A DNA stretch of 8,162 bases from Pseudomonadota bacterium (GTDB lineage Bacteria; Pseudomonadota; Alphaproteobacteria; Rhizobiales; Devosiaceae): positions 1 to 8,162 of the forward strand of contig JAEWLC010000049.1 in the NCBI GenBank assembly GCA_023393475.1, given 5' to 3'. The notes under the pieces were generated by a model. It saw only the letters and a list, made by a program, of their open reading frames with translations. It had not been told where the DNA came from and searched no databases. This document shows, in pieces, positions 5,795 through 8,162 of the stretch. Position numbers and translations under genes: made by a program. Each line of letters starts with the position of its first letter. Positions within the stretch are counted from its first letter, which is position 1.

Positions 5795-7272
5795 TGGCCG
5801 CCGGCCGGTGCGGCCGTTTCCTTGTCGTGGGTGGCGAAGCGCTGGACCATGGTGGCGCTGGCCGCGTTGAAGCCTATGGTCTCGACCGCGATGCCGTGCC
5901 GGCGGGCCTTCAGCACCACTTTGTCGAGCGCGGCGACGGCCGAAATGTCCCAGAAATGGGCCCCGCTGAGGTCGATGACGATCCGTTCGAGCTTTTCGGT
6001 GACGTCGATCGCCTCGGTGAAGGCGCCCGCCGAGGCGAAGAAGACCTGGCCTTCGACCCGGTAGGTGCGGGCCAGACCATCGGGGGAAAGCTCGGAGGAA
6101 ACCCGGCTCAGGCGCGACACTTTTCCGGCAAAGAACACCCCCGAGAGCAGCACGCCCGCGAGCACGCCGAGCGACAGGTCCCGCGTCACGACGACAGTCA
6201 CCACCGTCACCAGCATGACGATCGAGGACGGCACCGGGTTGCGGCGGAGGTTGGCGATCGACTTCCACGAGAAGGTGTTGATCGACACCATGATCATCAC
6301 CGCGGTCAGCGCCGCGACGGGCACGATGGCGAGGAGGTCCTGCAGCAGCACCAGCAGGATCAGCAGGAACACGCCGGCCACCAGCGTCGACAGCCGCCCG
6401 CGCGCGCCGGAACTGACATTGATCACCGACTGGCCGATCATGGCGCAGCCGCCCATGCCGCCGAAGAGGCCCGAGGCGATGTTGGCGATGCCCTGCCCGC
6501 GCGTCTCGCGATGCTTGTCCGAGGTGGTGTCGGTCATGTCGTCGACGATCTGCGCGGTGAGCAGCGACTCGAGCAGCCCCACCGCCGCCAGCGTCAGCGC
6601 GATCGGCGCGATGATCTGCAGCGTATCGAGGTTGAACGGCACCTGCGGCAGCGCGAACATCGGCAGCGTGCTCGGCAGTTCGCCGAGATCGGCGACCGTG
6701 CGCACGTCTAGCCCCATCAGCACCGAGACAATGGTGACGACGACGATGGCGACGAGCGGGGCGGGGATGGCACGGGTCAGCAGCGGGAACAGGTAGATGA
6801 TCGCCAGCCCCAGCGCGATCAGGGCGTAGGTCGCCGGCGTCACGTCAATCAGCTGCGGCAGCTGGGCGAGGAAGATGAGGATCGCCAGTGCATTGACGAA
6901 ACCGGTCATCACCGATTGCGAGACGAAGCGCATCAGCCGCGCCAGTTTCAGCCAGCTGGCGACGATCTGGAACACGCCCATGAGGATGGTGGCGGCGAAC
7001 AGGTATCCGATGCCGTGGTCGCGGACCAGCGTCGTCATCAGCACGGCGGTGGCAGCCGTGGCGGCCGAGATCATGGCCGGACGGCCGCCGACGAAGGCGA
7101 TCACCGTGGCGATGATAACCGAGGCATAGAGCCCGACCTTGGGATCGACCCCGGCGATGACCGAAAAGCCGATGGCTTCGGGGATGAGGGCGAGGGCGAC
7201 GACCAGCCCCGACAGGACGTCGGCACGAGTGTTGCCGAACCAGGTCCGGCGGAGCGAGGTGAGAAACGGCAT
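5791..7272 (-). CDS. SulP-family inorganic anion transporter with STAS domain
   Basis: A 493-residue inner-membrane transporter. Residues about 15-385 carry the SulP transmembrane core, opening with LSGLVVALALIPEAIGFSVI (20-39) and including ESLLTAQIVDDMT (235-247) and GQGIANIASGLFGG (259-272). Residues about 404-485 form a cytoplasmic STAS domain with DLSGAHFWDISAV (434-446). SulP proteins move sulfate, bicarbonate, carboxylates or other anions; the substrate cannot be assigned here. Start: I prefer ATG at 7272 (MPFLTSLRRTWFG) because it gives the usual family length. An in-frame ATG at 7362 would add 30 residues with no recognised motif; neither start has a clear Shine-Dalgarno. The gene lies downstream of rlmJ on the same strand and converges on the GNAT gene, with CTAG (5791-5794) providing both stops. 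Confidence 0.94.
   Translation of the reverse strand: MPFLTSLRRTWFGNTRADVLSGLVVALALIPEAIGFSVIAGVDPKVGLYASVIIATVIAFVGGRPAMISAATAATAVLMTTLVRDHGIGYLFAATILMGVFQIVASWLKLARLMRFVSQSVMTGFVNALAILIFLAQLPQLIDVTPATYALIALGLAIIYLFPLLTRAIPAPLVAIVVVTIVSVLMGLDVRTVADLGELPSTLPMFALPQVPFNLDTLQIIAPIALTLAAVGLLESLLTAQIVDDMTDTTSDKHRETRGQGIANIASGLFGGMGGCAMIGQSVINVSSGARGRLSTLVAGVFLLILLVLLQDLLAIVPVAALTAVMIMVSINTFSWKSIANLRRNPVPSSIVMLVTVVTVVVTRDLSLGVLAGVLLSGVFFAGKVSRLSRVSSELSPDGLARTYRVEGQVFFASAGAFTEAIDVTEKLERIVIDLSGAHFWDISAVAALDKVVLKARRHGIAVETIGFNAASATMVQRFATHDKETAAPAGGH
5796..5822 (+). terminator. Terminator-like hairpin after the GNAT stop, inside the SulP 3' end
   Basis: One base after the GNAT stop codon, GGCCGC (5796-5801) and GCGGCC (5810-5815) form a 6-bp all-G/C stem with an 8-base loop, followed by GTTTCCTTGT. 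The T-rich tail is interrupted, so this is a modest intrinsic terminator for the HAD-GNAT unit. The loop contains CCGGCCGG (5801-5808), which allows an alternative fold. The whole structure is read antisense as the last residues of the SulP protein (Ala-Ala-Pro-Ala-Gly-Gly-His), so terminator and coding sequence share bases. Confidence 0.45.
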
Positions 7273-7370
7273 CGATGACTTGAGGGACGTGGGCCGAAGC
7301 GGCCTGACGTTGTCCGGCGGATCGGCGGCCGGAAGAGCCACCCGGAATTGCACCGGGTCCATGATGAATG

Positions 7371-7412
7371 GCCGGCTTTATTGCCGCAATGCCGGCACGG
7401 CGCAAGTGCGCC
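7371..7412 (-). promoter_or_regulatory. Tandem hairpins between rlmJ and the SulP gene
   Basis: Two stem-loops fill the spacer just past the rlmJ stop. One is GGCGC (7399-7403) / GCGCC (7408-7412) with a 4-base loop. The other is GCCGGC (7371-7376) / GCCGGC (7391-7396), continued inward after a 3-base bulge by ATTG (7380-7383) / CAAT (7387-7390) around a 3-base loop. Read on the - strand, no U-run follows, so factor-independent termination is unlikely to be efficient. They may partly terminate or process the rlmJ transcript, or mark the SulP leader. A SulP start at 7362 would place the second hairpin directly over its ribosome binding region. Confidence 0.4.
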
Positions 7413-7418
7413 GATGGG

Positions 7419-8162
7419 CTAGTCCTCGCCGCGGATCCACTCGAGCTTGTGGCGGCCCTGGCCGGGATCGCCGAGCAGTTGCGCCAGCGCCGGCAGCAGG
7501 ATGCGCAGTTCGCCTTCGAGCGTGAACGGCGGATTGACGAGGATCATGCCGGTGCCGTGCAGCCGCGGCGGGTTCGACGCCGGGCGGATGGAAACCTCGG
7601 CGCGCAGCATCTTGGGGATGTTGGTGTCGCGCAGCGCCGAGATGAAATCGTGCACGGCGCGCGTGTCCTTGAGCGGGTACCACAGCGCATAGACGCCGGT
7701 GGCGAATTTGCCGTAGCCCTTCACCAGCCCATCGACCATGCGGTCGAATTCGCCCTTCTCCTCGAACGGCGGATCGACCAGCACCAGCCCGCGCTTTTCC
7801 TTGGGCGGTAGATGCGCGTTGAGGGCCAGCCAGCCGTCGAGATGGATGATCCGCGCCTGGATATCGCCGGCAAAGAGCTGCGACAGCTTCCACGCATCTT
7901 CGGGATGGAGCTCCAGCGCCTCCAGCCGATCCTGCGGCCGGAACAGTTTTCGCATCAGCCAGGGCGAGCCCGGATAGCTCTTGAGCTTGCCCGGGTTTTC
8001 GGCCCGGATCACCTCGAGATAGGGCGCGGCCAGCTCCTTGGCCTTGTTGGGCAGCTCGGCTTCGAGGAGCTTGGCGATGCCGCCCAGCCACTCGGGCGAG
8101 CGCTGCGCCTCGGACGAGGTGAGGTCGTAGCGGCCGATGCCCGCATGGGTATCGATCACCCG
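7419..8162 (-). CDS. rlmJ: 23S rRNA (adenine(2030)-N6)-methyltransferase RlmJ, N-terminus beyond the window
   Basis: A SAM-dependent enzyme that makes N6-methyladenosine at 23S rRNA position 2030. About 247 codons are visible; against the roughly 280 residues of E. coli RlmJ, some 30-40 N-terminal residues lie past the right edge. The visible part starts RVIDTHAGIGRYDL, the SAM-binding motif I region, followed by YPGSPWLMRKLFRPQD and LELHPED. The catalytic motif is VLVDPPFEEKGEF, with DPPF where E. coli has DPPY. FATGVYALWYPLKD and GMILVNPPF follow, and the C-terminus HKLEWIRGED matches the family end. The GTG at 8157-8159 is the Val of RVIDTHAG, not a start, because the frame stays open to the edge. 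It is the first visible gene on this strand and may read through into the SulP gene. Identification is secure. Confidence 0.96.
   Translation of the reverse strand, partial: RVIDTHAGIGRYDLTSSEAQRSPEWLGGIAKLLEAELPNKAKELAAPYLEVIRAENPGKLKSYPGSPWLMRKLFRPQDRLEALELHPEDAWKLSQLFAGDIQARIIHLDGWLALNAHLPPKEKRGLVLVDPPFEEKGEFDRMVDGLVKGYGKFATGVYALWYPLKDTRAVHDFISALRDTNIPKMLRAEVSIRPASNPPRLHGTGMILVNPPFTLEGELRILLPALAQLLGDPGQGRHKLEWIRGED

Noticed and set aside
5144..6268. 374-codon - strand frame spanning HAD, GNAT and SulP
   Set aside because: Crosses three supported genes in the wrong frame and shows no domain.
5794..6711. 305-codon + strand frame opposite the SulP gene
   Set aside because: Same shadow signature of Asp/Arg/His-rich sequence opposite hydrophobic codons.
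451..8162. RlmN and RlmJ as parts of one antibiotic-resistance or ribosome-modification cluster
   Set aside because: They lie on opposite strands about 5.7 kb apart with unrelated genes between; both are housekeeping enzymes and the proximity is probably chance.

Overview
The window looks like ordinary chromosome from a GC-rich alphaproteobacterium, most likely Hyphomicrobiales (Rhizobiales), possibly Devosia-like. The evidence is strong G/C bias at third codon positions, tightly packed genes with ATGA and TGATG junctions, an RlmN of the long alphaproteobacterial type, and an intergenic palindrome of the CCTCATCC / CCTTCTCCC...GGGAGAAGG kind common in rhizobial genomes. The lineage call rests on general resemblance; no database was searched.

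Layout. Positions 1-450 hold no supportable gene but contain a compact multi-palindrome repeat (about 175-292) and the rlmN leader. On the + strand, rlmN (451-1674, 23S rRNA A2503 / tRNA A37 C2-methyltransferase) overlaps by four bases a TPR-sulfotransferase gene (1671-3479). A SetA/SetB-like MFS efflux gene (3374-4633, - strand) converges on the sulfotransferase and shares 106 bp with it. A 43-bp divergent gap separates the MFS gene from a two-gene + strand unit: a HAD-family hydrolase (4677-5375) joined by TGATG to a small GNAT acetyltransferase (5375-5794). A SulP anion transporter with a C-terminal STAS domain (5791 to 7272, - strand) converges on the GNAT gene, and a single CTAG tetramer gives both stop codons. 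The last gene, rlmJ (7419 to beyond 8162, - strand, 23S rRNA A2030 N6-methyltransferase), is cut by the window edge and lies upstream of the SulP gene, separated from it by two hairpins.

How the genes might work together. There are three likely transcription units: rlmN-sulfotransferase, HAD-GNAT, and rlmJ(-SulP), plus the single MFS gene. The rRNA methyltransferases act on ribosomes and have no evident link to the transport genes. A PAPS-type sulfotransferase and a SulP (possibly sulfate) transporter occur in one window, but on different units about 2.3 kb apart, so a sulfur link is only a guess.

I found no mobile element, CRISPR array, tRNA, rRNA or phage gene, and no clear new multi-gene system. 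The most unusual features are structural: two successive convergent gene pairs with overlapping 3' ends, each with a hairpin placed inside the opposing gene, and the sulfotransferase, whose acceptor is unknown and whose PAPS-binding loop departs from consensus.
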